Below, piece by piece: positions 12,300 to 22,559 of a stretch of DNA of 64,000 bases. This DNA is from Durusdinium trenchii (taxonomy: Eukaryota > Sar > Dinophyceae > Suessiales > Symbiodiniaceae). The stretch lies in the NCBI GenBank assembly GCA_963970005.1, contig CAXAMN010021940.1, positions 233,458-297,457 of the forward strand, in the 5' to 3' direction. The notes below the pieces were generated by a model. That model worked only from the letters and a program-made list of their open reading frames with translations, did no database searches and was not told the DNA's origin. Both the position numbers and the translations under genes were made by a program. How positions within the stretch are numbered: position 1 is the stretch's first letter; every line of letters begins with the position of its first letter.

Positions 12300-12390
12300 C
12301 CCTGGGCCTCCAAATACCTTCTGAGAAGGTGTTTGGGGTGGATTTGGAGGGTCCAAATACCTTCTGAGGAGGCACTTGGAGATGTAGGTT
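12300..12390. repeat. CTTCTGAGAAGG repeat copy
   Basis: Two near-palindromic cores, CCAAATACCTTCTGAGAAGG and CCAAATACCTTCTGAGGAGG, enclose GTTTGGGGTGGATTTGGAGG. The second half matches 2405-2470 almost exactly. It belongs to the same family as the element inside an intron of gene A. Confidence 0.6.
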
Positions 12391-12585
12391 TTATTTTCAT
12401 GCCCCCTCCAGGTGGAGTAGCTTCAGAAAGGCTCGAGGACTCCAGTGTCGATAGGTGTTATGCAATCAAGGCCGATTGAGGGGTGCGCGTCTGCAGCAAG
12501 TCTTGGATTAATACGAGTGCAACTATCCTTAACATACCCCTATACCACTGCCGCTTCCATTCTGGTTGACTCCTACCCACAGGAC

Positions 12586-12652
12586 CTCCTGGGCATTCCA
12601 ACTTGGAGAGATCCAACTTGCTGCCAGCGGAGAAGTAAACGCGGCCTGCATC
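12586..12652 (-). CDS. Short internal exon
   Basis: The acceptor GGCCTTCCCACCAG and donor CCAGGAG|GTCCTG bracket 67 bases encoding DAGRVYFSAGSKLDLSKLEC. It is too short to appear as an ATG-initiated ORF, but composition and both splice sites agree. Function unknown. A 20-bp direct repeat (AGCCACTTGTCAGGAC) sits just outside at 12680-12720. Confidence 0.5.
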
Positions 12653-12724
12653 CTGGTGGGAAGGCCATGAAACGCCATCATGCCGAGCCACTTGTCAGGA
12701 CACCCAGCCACTTGTCAGGACCTC

Positions 12725-14323
12725 TGGAACAATCAGCCACTTGGATGATTACCATATGCATCTGGCCTGAGCAACATCAGCCGTCCTGATCCCCAGCCTG
12801 CCTGAAATGCTATTCTTTCAACAAGGGGAACTGCGGTCATTGAAGTTGCAAGCATCCCAGCCACACGACTGCAGCAAATCATCTTGTCTCACGACACTTG
12901 GGTGAATCTGGTAGCAAAGAGCCCTCTTGCCATTCAACGCAGCACGACAACACCGCACCATAATCTCTTGGCCCTTCTGCTTGGCAGGGTTCACTGCCTT
13001 GGCGTGATGCGCCAGTCATGATAGGGGCGTAGCAGTGGTCCATTGAATGGAGTTCTTTGAGGGGTCTTGGTGCAGGACTGAGCGGTCTTGGTGCCATGCA
13101 TGTCATGGGTTTGGGGGGGCATGGATCCCATATAGATCATAGCTGATATAACTGGCATCCGCGCCTAGCATGCAACCATGATTGGTTGAGAGCTGGGACA
13201 CCAAACCACCAAAACAAAACAAGCGAACCGAAGGGAACATTTCGAAACAAAAAGAGGCAAGATAGGTGACAAATGTATCCCCAGGAAACAAATGGATCTT
13301 GCAGCTGTTTCATTGATTCATTTGACTTTAGTGATGCTGTTAGTCTTCCCACAGGGTCAAGACTTGGAAGACATGTTCAGAAAAAACCGTTGGAATACAT
13401 GCCTCTCAGTCTCAGTCCACTCGGAAATAGGAGCATTGACCAGAAAGAAAAGTCACTTGACCAAGACAATGGTCATTGCCATTGCTTTTGTCCACAAATC
13501 TGGTCCACAAACAAACCCCAATGTGAAACTGCAACAACCATCACCAGCTGACAGGAGCTGGTCTGTTCATCTTCTACATCACTCTTAGTCAAGGTTTCAC
13601 TTTCAAGAGGGATTTAATATGATTTGATTACATACACAATCTCAAAAAGGAGCTCGGTCAAGTGTTCTGCCAACAAAGGCATCTGTAGGTCTGTTTGATC
13701 TAGTCTTCAGATGTTCCTAAGTACTGTGAAGACGCGCCACCTTCAATTTCAACTGCAGCATGAACTCAAATAATTGTGTCCCCGCACTGGATAACTGCTC
13801 ATGCTCTGGTAATTGTAGGCCGCCTGATCATGGACGAGTCGTGTCTTTGGCATCTGGACTGTGAGATGTACACGCAACAGAACAGCCACATGGGCCATGG
13901 GTTGAGCAGTGCTCTTCATTCATCTGGTGCATTCATGCTGCCCTGTCCTGCCTATATACGGTGAACTATGCAACACATAGCACATCCTTTTGACCTCGGC
14001 TCCCTATAAATTGCTCTGCAAAGTTAAGGTCCTGCAAAATTCAACAGCAACAACAACGCCCCCAACAACAACCCATCATAAGCAAACACACTTGACAAAA
14101 AAATCGACTTGCACATATAATAACATATATATATATATTCCGTTCTAGTGGTTCAGCCGGTTCAGCTAACTGCTAACTGTTCTTGGGACACAACATCAAG
14201 TCTGGCCTACCGTTCTTGCTGCTTGAGGGTGCTAGTCCACCCCTTGAATGGAGTCCCATGTGCGATCCTCCGTGATTTTGCGGCCACTCCCTTTCAAGGG
14301 CACCGCCGGGCACCGCCCTCCAC
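12725..14323. other. No gene called
   Basis: Only short, compositionally ordinary frames. A TA-repeat tract lies near 14123-14140. I see no supported exon. Confidence 0.35.
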
Positions 14324-14462
14324 CTCCATGGTTGAATGGAAGAGGTAGTCCCCCAAGCCGGCGCCCAACAGCGCCCCCGTGGCGAAGCTCACACCGAAGA
14401 AGGTGTACCTCTCCGGGCCACGGCCGAGGTGCGCAGGTCCCGTGCGCGAGAGGCGTGGAGGA
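14324..14462 (-). CDS. Exon with glycine-rich hydrophobic segment
   Basis: Acceptor TCCAGTCACAG and donor CATGGAG|GTGGAG bracket 139 bases. The frame reads GRGPERYTFFGVSFATGALL followed by GAGLGDYLFHSTME. The GVSFATGALLGAGLG stretch looks like a short glycine-zipper membrane or membrane-associated helix. The family is not recognised. Other frames are open because of GC content, but this one has the most natural composition. Confidence 0.65.
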
Positions 14463-14640
14463 CTGTGACTGGACATCGAACGGAACGTGGACTGGTTGGG
14501 AAGGGCAATTGCTCGGGCCAACGTGATTCCCGTTTTGCCATGTTTTGCCCTGTGTCCCTAGGAAAAGCATGGAAAAGCCACTGTTGATTGTCCAGTTGCG
14601 CTGCACCAGGACAGTGGATTCTACTGACTTCCTGGGCTGT

Positions 14641-14664
14641 TCTCTCTCTCTCTCTCTCTCTCAC
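14641..14664. repeat. (CT)n microsatellite
   Basis: An uninterrupted run of alternating CT, about 12 units. Similar short CT runs occur at 41141-41153, 46687-46714 and 48867-48892. Confidence 0.9.
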
Positions 14665-15755
14665 TTTCGATCTCAGATGGCGCCACTGTCAACATTCCAA
14701 CAGCGACTTGGCTCACTAGGCCCGCTAGTGAGAAGGGAAAATCAATGGATGGCACAGCAGGACCGTCTGGCGCACCACATGGGTTGTCCTGCCACCCGCC
14801 GATTGCATCGTCCCATCAGTAGCCTCAGTGATCAAAGACAAGGTCTCGCTGCCACACGGTCAGGACTAATGACTAGTGCATTTTTGGCCAAGCACCTTGT
14901 GCATCCTTGTATCGTGCTCACACTGTGTGTTCCAAGTCAACCCAAAGCAGCTTGGGCACAAACACATGTAGCAAATGAGGGCACGTGTAGTGTGTGAAAC
15001 CCAATTTCACGGGAATATCCAGACTATATAACTCTTCACAGGTTGGGCCACCTTGGAGTCTGCTTGGCAACTGCAGGTCTGAGTCCAAAGCAACAGTGCG
15101 CTAAGCCCCACGGAGGCGGCTCCACTCTGAATCCAGCCCTGTTTTTCGCGCTCTGATTCACTACACCTGACCTGACCTATTCACTACACCTGACCTCATG
15201 ACAGATCGTCAGGGGTCACTGAAGAAGTGCGCCTTGTGAAACCTCCTGGCCGCTCTTGACTGACTGTTGCCAAATGCAATGCCACCAGGAGAAAGGCTGG
15301 AAGGCTTTGAAGGCACATGGCGCCGAATGGCGCGGCGAGGAAAAAACATAATCCATGTACTATACAGCTCGCAGTTGGCACTCATTCAATTTGAACGGTT
15401 GAACGGTGCCACCTGCTCGGGGTGCCTGTCAGAATTGGTCTGTGGCACTAGCCCTCAGGTGCCGCTGCAAAGCTGCATGTTGCACCGCAAAAACGGGGCC
15501 CGGCTTGGCTTAGAAAGTGAGCGCTCACGGTGGGTTGTGGGTTGTGGCAAGAACCAGTAACTTTAGCCAGTTCAGGTCAACCAATATATCAAATTTACTC
15601 TTTTTTGGGTGGGGGGTTGCGGGTGGGAATAGCTCAACCCACACCCACCTCCAAAATCTCCGAATGATTGTTGGACGTGCACACCGTTAGTGATGTTCAA
15701 TGTTCTATGTCTCGTTTAGGCATACATCTAGGGCACCCCTGGGAGGCACCAAGTT
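14665..15755. other. No firm gene
   Basis: A plus-strand patch at 15270-15345 (acceptor-like GCCACCAG, then a frame with GERLEGFEGTWRRMARRG) might be an exon. Nothing else is supported. Confidence 0.3.
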
Positions 15756-15756
15756 G

Positions 15757-16741
15757 TCACAACATGTCACAACTTGAGTCACATCTTTCAAAGCTCAATG
15801 GTAAGTCACTCGGATTGGATTCATTCGCTTGCAAGGGCCAGCAGGCTAAATTAAGGAGCTCAGTGAAGGGTCCCTCAGCGCTTCCAACGCCAAGCGTTGC
15901 GACGTTTATGGTGTTCGCGTTGTCCAGGCCGGGTGCAAGTTTGGCTGGTTGTCGTCGTTGTGAGCTGTGATGACGCTACCATGATCATCATCTTCTTCCT
16001 GCTGTTGCCTCTGTTGCCTTCGTAGCCTTGAAGGACCGTCTTTCTGGGACATTGAAAAAGACTCAACAAACGAATCCCATACACCATTATATATGTATAC
16101 AGTATACACGACCAGTATGTATCTACACACAGTTCTGTGCAGCATGCAGGGGTCTCTTTCGATCTCTTGGGTAGTTTGCCCGCCAGGTGGGCACCGACAA
16201 AGCACTGGGAGGGCAAAATGATTGCGAAATGAAGAATGTAGCAGTATAACTATAATATATATATATATATTTATAATATTATATAATATATATATATAGT
16301 AGATTACTACGAATCTTGGTGGCCTTGCAAACACAGCTTGAAACTCGAACAATCAGCCTCGATGCATCCGGAAATCAGCCTCGAAGCGAAATGCAAGGTC
16401 TTCCGAGAGTCCATCCTTGTGCATGAACCGTTGCCAACCAACACATTATCAGTGCGATACTGGTAGCAATGGTTGGAAGCGAAAACAAAGGAGNNNNNNN
16501 NNNGGCAAATCAGAACATGAACTCACATGCAAATGGCTAGACTTGTCAAACACATCCTCCACAATCGTCCCAATGCCTGAAAAACCTCACATAAAGCCAC
16601 AACAAGTACTATATATATATGTATATGACATTATAAGACAGTTGTTCAGGAAGGCTGCCCAGGAGCCAGGAGCTCCTGAAAACTACCAGACCTGCCCCTC
16701 ACACAAAGAACCCATGTCCCCAAGGGCTTCCATTCGCCAGG
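15757..16741. repeat. 3' flank of gene A, homologous to the flank of gene B
   Basis: Blocks here recur in the same order downstream of gene B. 15760-15875 matches 21002-21115 (CACAACTTGAGTCACATCTT). 16198-16243 matches 21111-21156 (AGCACTGGGAGGGCAAAATG). 16310-16400 matches 29146-29235 (TGGTGGCCTTGCAAAC). 16648-16741 matches 29260-29403 (CAGGAGCTCCTGAAAACTAC). The gene A copy has about 320 extra bases at 15876-16197, and more around the N gap. The shared block carries a perfect plus-strand donor (CAATG|GTAAGTC), so it may also hold an exon of a convergent gene. Confidence 0.75.
16494..16503. other. Assembly gap (10 N)
   Basis: Ten N characters, a fixed-size placeholder for a scaffold join. 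The true distance is unknown. The gap lies in the 3' flank of gene A, where the comparison with gene B is also disrupted. Confidence 0.99.
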
Positions 16742-19127
16742 CTACCCTCCACGTCCACGTCGTGTCTTACGCTTGGGCTTCGCTTCCATGCACTCGCTCG
16801 GCGGGCTCGGCCGATAGGTGACCATCGAAAAGAGGTCAGCGGGAGAACGCTCCACCAGGCACATCCCTGAAAAGAAGTATGTCAGGTTTGGGCATGTGCA
16901 TCATGCAACGCTACATTGACATACCGCGACAAGGATGAGATGACTATCGGTCGTCAATAACACTAGCATCAAGGTCTGTATACAATATTAATCTGTTGAT
17001 ATCTGTTGAGCATTTCCAAGCCCATCCTTCAACTCCCTAGCCTCCCTGCCTGATAAAAAACACTTGGTCATTCAAGGAAGCAAGCCGTTCCTTGCAAACC
17101 CCATAGAACACTTGGTCGGCTTCGGAGGGTAAGAAAAACCTGAGCTGCGTTCCACACGACAACAAAACAGACTATGAACCCAGGCTGGTGTTATGACAAA
17201 GCATGACATGCCAGGTCCTATGAAACCAAGTGTTTGCTCCAATGCTCTTGTTTTTTTATGCTAGGTGAATTTGTCTAATCAATATAGCTCCGGTTCTCAG
17301 AAGAAAAGAAAAGAAACCGTGAGGCTTCTTTCGCGCAGAAGCATGAGGCGATCTCGAGGGCATAGAATGGTCTTGGTGCTCTCAGGTAGTTCCCAAAGGC
17401 CCAGCGACCCAAGGCCACCATGCACCACGGCAAGAGGGCTGATCTTGAATTCGTTCCGCATGTTCCTTCAATGGAATTTGACCCCAAATCACTGAGAACA
17501 GCGTAACAGCGTGCTGTTTGGAACATCTGCGTGCCATGGTCATAGAGTGTAATTTTCGATGCCGAGACGTGTGCCACATGCCACAACTGTTCAGGACAAA
17601 CACTTCAAAACCATGAGACGACATCTTGGTTACCCAGTGAGACGACATCTCAGGAACCAAGTTTCATCACTCGGAGGCCCAGCTTTTCATCTTCCCAAAG
17701 CCCCAAACATGTGAAGATGCTTTGCAGCGCCGCCGGGCACGAAGAGCTCCAATAGGCCTTCCGGAGCTGCAGAAGCAGCGCTTCGGCAAAGGGCTCGGTG
17801 CAAATGGAGGCGGCCCTGTGGGCCAGGGGATCAATGAGAATAAAAACATATCCAAGGGACGACTCAAAAAAAAACACTTAAAAAGTTCTTGCGATGGTGA
17901 TCAACAAACAAAACTGTAGTGAAGAGTCCGGACGAGATTATTCACTGGCCTGTGGTGAAGATAGGCCACCGGATGAGCGAGCAAACAGTCGCAGCTCAAA
18001 TCGCTGTCTGTCAGGTCGAAGCGCTCCATGAACGCCCGCAGACCCGAGGACTCCGCGGACCCGACGTGAACGGCGCCTGTCTTGGAATCCACACGGTAGA
18101 TGTGGGCCTGAAAGTGTGTTCCGGGGAGACCCAGTGTTCCGAAAGGCTGAAAGCATCTGCGTTTCTTGGCGTCAGTTTCCAAAAAAGAACGGATGATCCA
18201 CTGCCACCTTCTCAGAAGGTACGACTGGGCCCTCCAAGCCTACATAAATAGTCTCCAATCACCTTCTGAGAAGTTACGTGGATCCATAGGGAACAAGCAA
18301 AAGGAATCTAGATTTTTTAGTTGAGTCACATAGGCTTCCACTAGCTGCGAGGTTGCAGTATCTTCATCGGTGAGCTCCACCAGTTCTGAAAGGAAAGGAA
18401 GTATCCAACATTCGTAGCCTGGATGTGAAACGTGGGGTTGTCTTTAGTGAAAGAACACTCTTCCCGCAAAACCGGTTGTCATTCTTCATGCCGTGTTGGC
18501 TTTGTTGGCTTCTAAGAGGTATGCAGGCCCAGAACATGCATAACTGCAGAATTAACTAATACAGTAATATTAAGTACGAGAGCACAATAACAGTAACATC
18601 CTGTAACTTATCAAGCAGGTATGTCAATGGCCCCCCATGCATTGTCATTAAATCAACTGTGTAGTGGTTGAAACATGACTGAGCCTCTGCAAATCCCCAT
18701 GATATGAGAAGTACACAAGCTCGTGATCTTCATTGCCACCAAAACACCTGCTTTGAGTTCATCCTCGGCATCCGGGTAAGCCACGTATTCGTGGCGTGGG
18801 GTGCGGCGTTCACTGTTGTGGATGCTTGAAATGCGTGCAATCTTGATCCCGAATCGGCTGCTACTGTGGAGCTCTTTCAGCACACATCGGTCATCGTGGC
18901 CATCCCTCAAAGCATTGCAACCTGGCACAAGAAAAGGGCTCCAACGCACAAGAAATATTAACTATACTTTTTTACGATTCAACAGCCGTGCCATGATACA
19001 ACGAATCCTCAAAACAACAACGGAGCAACTCTGGGTCTGTGACAATTTCTTTTGGACGAAACACCACACCTTTCTTCACCGTGAACTTGAGTGTGGGAAT
19101 GCTGACTGGAGCTGCCTGAGAGGACAT
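16742..19127 (-). CDS. Gene A: paralogue pair member, unknown function (8 exons)
   Basis: A modelled CDS of 1047 nt (348 codons plus stop). Exons: 19070-19127 (start, MSSQAAPVSIPTLKFTVKK), 18748-18921 (CVLKELHSSSRFGIKIARIS), 18295-18385, 17950-18156 (RAFMERFDLTDSDLSCDCLL), 17702-17815 (AASICTEPFAEALLLQLRKA), 17318-17465 (NEFKISPLAVVHGGLGSLGL), 17042-17171 (FFLPSEADQVFYGVCKERLA) and 16742-16866, ending MEAKPKRKTRRGRGG. Every exon except the third is strongly alignable to gene B, which independently fixes the frames; phases sum correctly. Three donors in the model are GC (after 17950, 17702 and 17042 on the minus strand). The basic tail KPKRKTRRGRG resembles a nuclear or nucleic-acid-binding tail. 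No known domain, signal peptide or membrane segment is visible. Start and stop are secure from the B comparison; exon 3 and the GC donors are the least secure parts. Confidence 0.8.
18205..18290. repeat. CTTCTGAGAAGG palindromic element inside an intron of gene A
   Basis: ACCTTCTCAGAAGGTACGAC and, inverted, ATCACCTTCTGAGAAGTTAC bracket about 50 bases. The element fills most of a 138-bp intron (18157-18294) that gene B lacks. The block GGTGATTGGA with GGATCC flank is shared with the copy at 44838-44905. Confidence 0.65.
18922..19069 (-). other. Intron 1 of gene A, absent from gene B
   Basis: A 148-bp GT-AG intron (donor AAGAAAG|GTGTGG, acceptor CTTTTCTTGTGCCAG). The flanking codons (KK, then CNALRDG) are contiguous in gene B (VKPTCSALKNG), which has no intron at this point. 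Confidence 0.8.
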
Positions 19128-20176
19128 CTTGAGCTGCAGGCACGTGGCAGGTTTGCAGCTAATCTGTGTCTTGCTATGTCTTGCTGTTTGCACTGTGTCT
19201 GCGCATCGGCACCCTTGGCTTCCTCTGAGAACTTCCTAGAGTTGCGTGTCGAGTGGTGTCGAGCGTTGGCTGTGCAAACCCCTTTTTGTTGGCTCCCCTG
19301 ATTTGACGGGACGCCTCATTCCATCATATGCAAGACCCTGGTGCCTGTGCGGCGAGCCACGAGGCAAGTTGCAACAGTTCTTGTCGACAAGGGCACTATA
19401 TAAGTGACCCACGCCGTGAAGCCCCCCCGCGGCAAGGCGGCACGACGTGATCAATCAGGATCCATTAGGTCATCGAGTCATCAGTTCTTGGAGCTGATTG
19501 CCAGCAACAAGGAGGGCCAAGTGTGAGTTGATGCACAGGAGCGGAGGTTTAAACTTCACTGAACCGACATGGGGTCCCAACGACTGAAGCTTAGGCTTTG
19601 CAATACGCGATGGTGCCGCTGAGAACTCGATACCCTGAAGCGCAACCATTTTCCGTGCTCGGATGCCCAGCCTTCCTCCATACCTGGCCTCGAGACAAAT
19701 CATTGCCCAGCAGCCCTAAGCAAAAATAGCTGCCTTGGAAACCTGTTGGTCAAAACGGCATCCCTATCACATCATGCTCATGATACGTATCCCGCCTTAG
19801 TGGGTTCGAATATGTTCGAATGCTTTTCAAAGGTAGGGATGCAGGAAACACTTGGACTAAAAACCATTCTGGCTATAATATACCTTGTAACGCGACTGTA
19901 CAGTGCAGCCCGCCGTTGGCACTCCAGACTTTGTAGAGCCACGGAGTGGCCTGAAGTTTCACTTGATGGACCGGCATGGATCAAGCATGATCCGACCTAT
20001 GCTGCTATGAGTGAAAAAGTGAAGCTCCAGGGGTGCCTGGACCCGGTGCCAAATATATTGAGGGCACTATCAGGTCCACGTAGGCGCAACAAAATGGTGG
20101 CCAGGAGAATAGAGGAGACCGGTGCCGGTCTGACAGTGGGTCGTTCAAATCATTGCCGTGCTGCGAAACTGGACTA
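19128..20176. other. Upstream of gene A; no firm gene
   Basis: A minus frame at 19480-19690 (RARKMVALQGIEFSAAPSRI) and a plus frame at 19905-20180 (TEWPEVSLDGPAWIKHD) both look moderately protein-like but conflict and lack splice support. Confidence 0.3.
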
Positions 20177-20597
20177 CTGACTACTCAACTCATCCATCAA
20201 ATGGTCTGCTGAAGAAACGCGGAACACCCACCGAACAACCCATGGACGAGAAAGAATCAATTGACGCCCAACATCATAAACGATAGAGTTGAAGATAAAT
20301 TCAACGCATGTACAGTACCAGGAAATGTCAGGAACATCCAGGAACACATCTGAGATTTCATAACTCATTCTCAACAAAAAAAACACCACCCGCGTCCATG
20401 GGTTGGCACAGAACATGGGGAAACACATGGGATTCACTGGATGCGGATAGTGTTGCCAGAACTCAGGGCTGATAGTTGGACAGAACTCAGTGTTGATAGT
20501 TGGCCACATCTCAGGTGTGCGGTTACTCGCCATCTCCTCATCCTGCTTCTTCTGTTTCTCTTTCTCGAGCTCGAGGTCTCTCTGTAGCTTTTTCAGC
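20177..20597 (-). CDS. Exon with charged coiled coil, unknown protein
   Basis: Minus-strand acceptor CTGGAACAAATCCAAG at 20598 opens a long frame starting LKKLQRDLELEKEKQKKQDE, a clear charged helix or coiled coil. A donor-like GGCGA|GTAACC at 20526 could end the exon there. The frame nonetheless continues another 115 codons to a stop and contains a short internal repeat (TINTEF / TISPEF). The 5' part is the secure portion. Confidence 0.55.
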
Positions 20598-21001
20598 CTT
20601 GGATTTGTTCCAGGAAAGCAAGAACCATAATGATTCACTTCAATCGCGGGGGCACTCCCAGCTTGCCATCGGGGGGCTACACGATAACACAAGTGCTGAT
20701 GCGACATGAAGGTGTCCCATGCAGCAACATCCAACCTGAACATCCTATGGCAAGTATATAATTGGTGGAGGTTTGCCTGGTGAGACTGTGTACGATTCGG
20801 TGGTGAGTTTCTTATCACTTATATATCACTTATCTCTGCACAGCTGTTCTTTACGATTCTTTGCGTATTTTTTGTTTTTGTAAAGTGGTTGGTGAAGTAT
20901 TAGTTGTGCCCGTGATGCAGTTGGACTTACGAAAGCACTGATGAGGTGGTGTAAGTATGTGTAAGTGTTCTGCAAGAGTTGCGAACTGAAATGCTACATC
21001 A

Positions 21002-21172
21002 AGTGGTCACAACTTGAGTCACATCTTTCAAAACTCAATGGTAAGTCATTCGGATTCATTCGCTTGCAAGGGCCAGCAGGCCAAATTAAGGAACTCAGTG
21101 AAGGGCCCAACCAAGCACTGGGAGGGCAAAATGATCATAAAATGAAGAATGTAGCATTAGATAGCCACAAAA
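21002..21172. repeat. Gene B flank block left of the LTR element
   Basis: Homologous to 15760-15875 plus 16198-16243 in the flank of gene A, but without the intervening 320 bases. The LTR element begins within this duplicated flank and the matching sequence resumes after 29109. Confidence 0.75.
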
Positions 21173-21177
21173 CACTA

Positions 21178-21379
21178 TGTGAAGTGCACGCTGTGCACTG
21201 TGTTTGAAGCATGTTTTACCCGACTCCCACCGCAGGGTGGGCTCATGCTGCCAAAGCCTGGCACGGGGCGTCGCGCGCTCGCGCGCGGTTTCTTTTCGTG
21301 GTGGGCGTTCGCTCTCGCTTTCGCCTTCGCCGTTCACCTTCGCACTTCGTGGACTTCGTGTACCACCAGTGTTTCCGCA
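21178..21379 (+). repeat. Left LTR
   Basis: 202 bp, starting TGTGAAGTGCACGCTGTGCA. It includes a GC palindrome (GCGCGCTCGCGCGC) and ends TTTCCGCA. It matches the right LTR at all but about 6 positions. Confidence 0.95.
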
Positions 21380-21380
21380 T

Positions 21381-21393
21381 TGGTAGCGGAGCC
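21381..21393 (+). other. Primer-binding-site-like sequence
   Basis: TGGTAGCGGAGCC lies one base inside the left LTR. It resembles the TGGTATCAGAGC primer site, complementary to initiator-Met tRNA, that many copia elements use. The tRNA was not identified here. Confidence 0.6.
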
Positions 21394-21459
21394 TCCCCGC
21401 CAGGGAGGCTCCAGCTGCGCTCTCCGCACCGCCGAGCAGATCTTGCAGACATCGGGGAC

Positions 21460-22545
21460 TCCTTCGTTCCTCTGTTCAGCGGGCAGCCGTCCGACTAAGT
21501 CGCGAATGGAGGCAGCGGATCCAGCTTTACCATCGCAAGAGGGTTTTGAGCAAACGCTCAGCCGAGAGCGTGATCAACGTTGTCTCCTCCTTCAAGGATG
21601 GAGCTTTTGAGGAAGTCCTCAAGGTCCTCGACGGCAACTTCTCCTATGACGAAAGGGTACAACTCCCCAACGACTTTGAGGGTTACTTCAACCTGCTGCA
21701 GAGGGCACCGGGTCAAACCTTGTTGACCTTTGTCAATGACCATGAAGGCCTACCGTCGACTCCTCCAGCACAAGGTGACCCTGCCCGAATCTGTCCAAGG
21801 ATGGCGTCTGCTGCAGCGGCGAGCTTCTTTGACTCGCGGGCAACGCCAGTTGGTGACGCTCAAAGCCCCTTCCCTGGAAAAGATACCTGATCATGGGTCA
21901 AGACTACAAAGGAGGTGGATGGAACCATGATCGCAACAAGAAGTTTGGAGGGAAGTGGGGCACCAACAAGGCCTTCGCTGCTCAAGATGAATGGGAGGAT
22001 GCTGATGATTGGGGTGATGAAACTGGCTACTATGAGGATGACGACTACCCCGATGAGGCCTATGTGATGATTGGGGTGATGAAACTGGCTTGAGGATGAC
22101 GACTACCCCGATGAGGCCTATGAGGAGGAGAGCTATGACTTCGACCACGACGCTGGCTACTATAGTGAGGAACCGTGGCCTGACTCCTCTGAGACTGGAC
22201 TCGATCCTGAACAGATGGCCGAGGAATTCGACACAGCATTCGCCTCCAACCAAGATGGCTCGCGGGTACCTCCCTGTGATTGCGCTCACTGACAACCAGA
22301 CCCTCGCAGCTGGCAGTGGATCTCCATCATCCAGTCCGACCTCACGCAAAGGCAAGGGCAAAGGAGGAGGAAAGAGCAAAGGAAAGGGCAAAAGCAACAC
22401 CATCTGCTACCCGCCTTCCAGTGGTGGCAAAAGTGATCCGAAAGGCAGGGCAAAAGCCAACATGACCTGCTTGAGATGTGGCCAACAAGGGCATTGGGCT
22501 GCTAACTGTCCTCAAGGTTCATCCAAGTCCACTGGCCAGAAGTGA
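21460..22545 (+). mobile_element. Gag region of the LTR element
   Basis: Coding-like sequence with an acidic Asp/Glu/Tyr-rich segment, then a Lys/Gly/Ser-rich segment. A CCHC zinc knuckle follows (CLRCGQQGHWAANC, at about 22469-22510), typical of nucleocapsid. Fossil, not a functional gene. Confidence 0.85.
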
Positions 22546-22559
22546 CCGGCTCCCACTGA

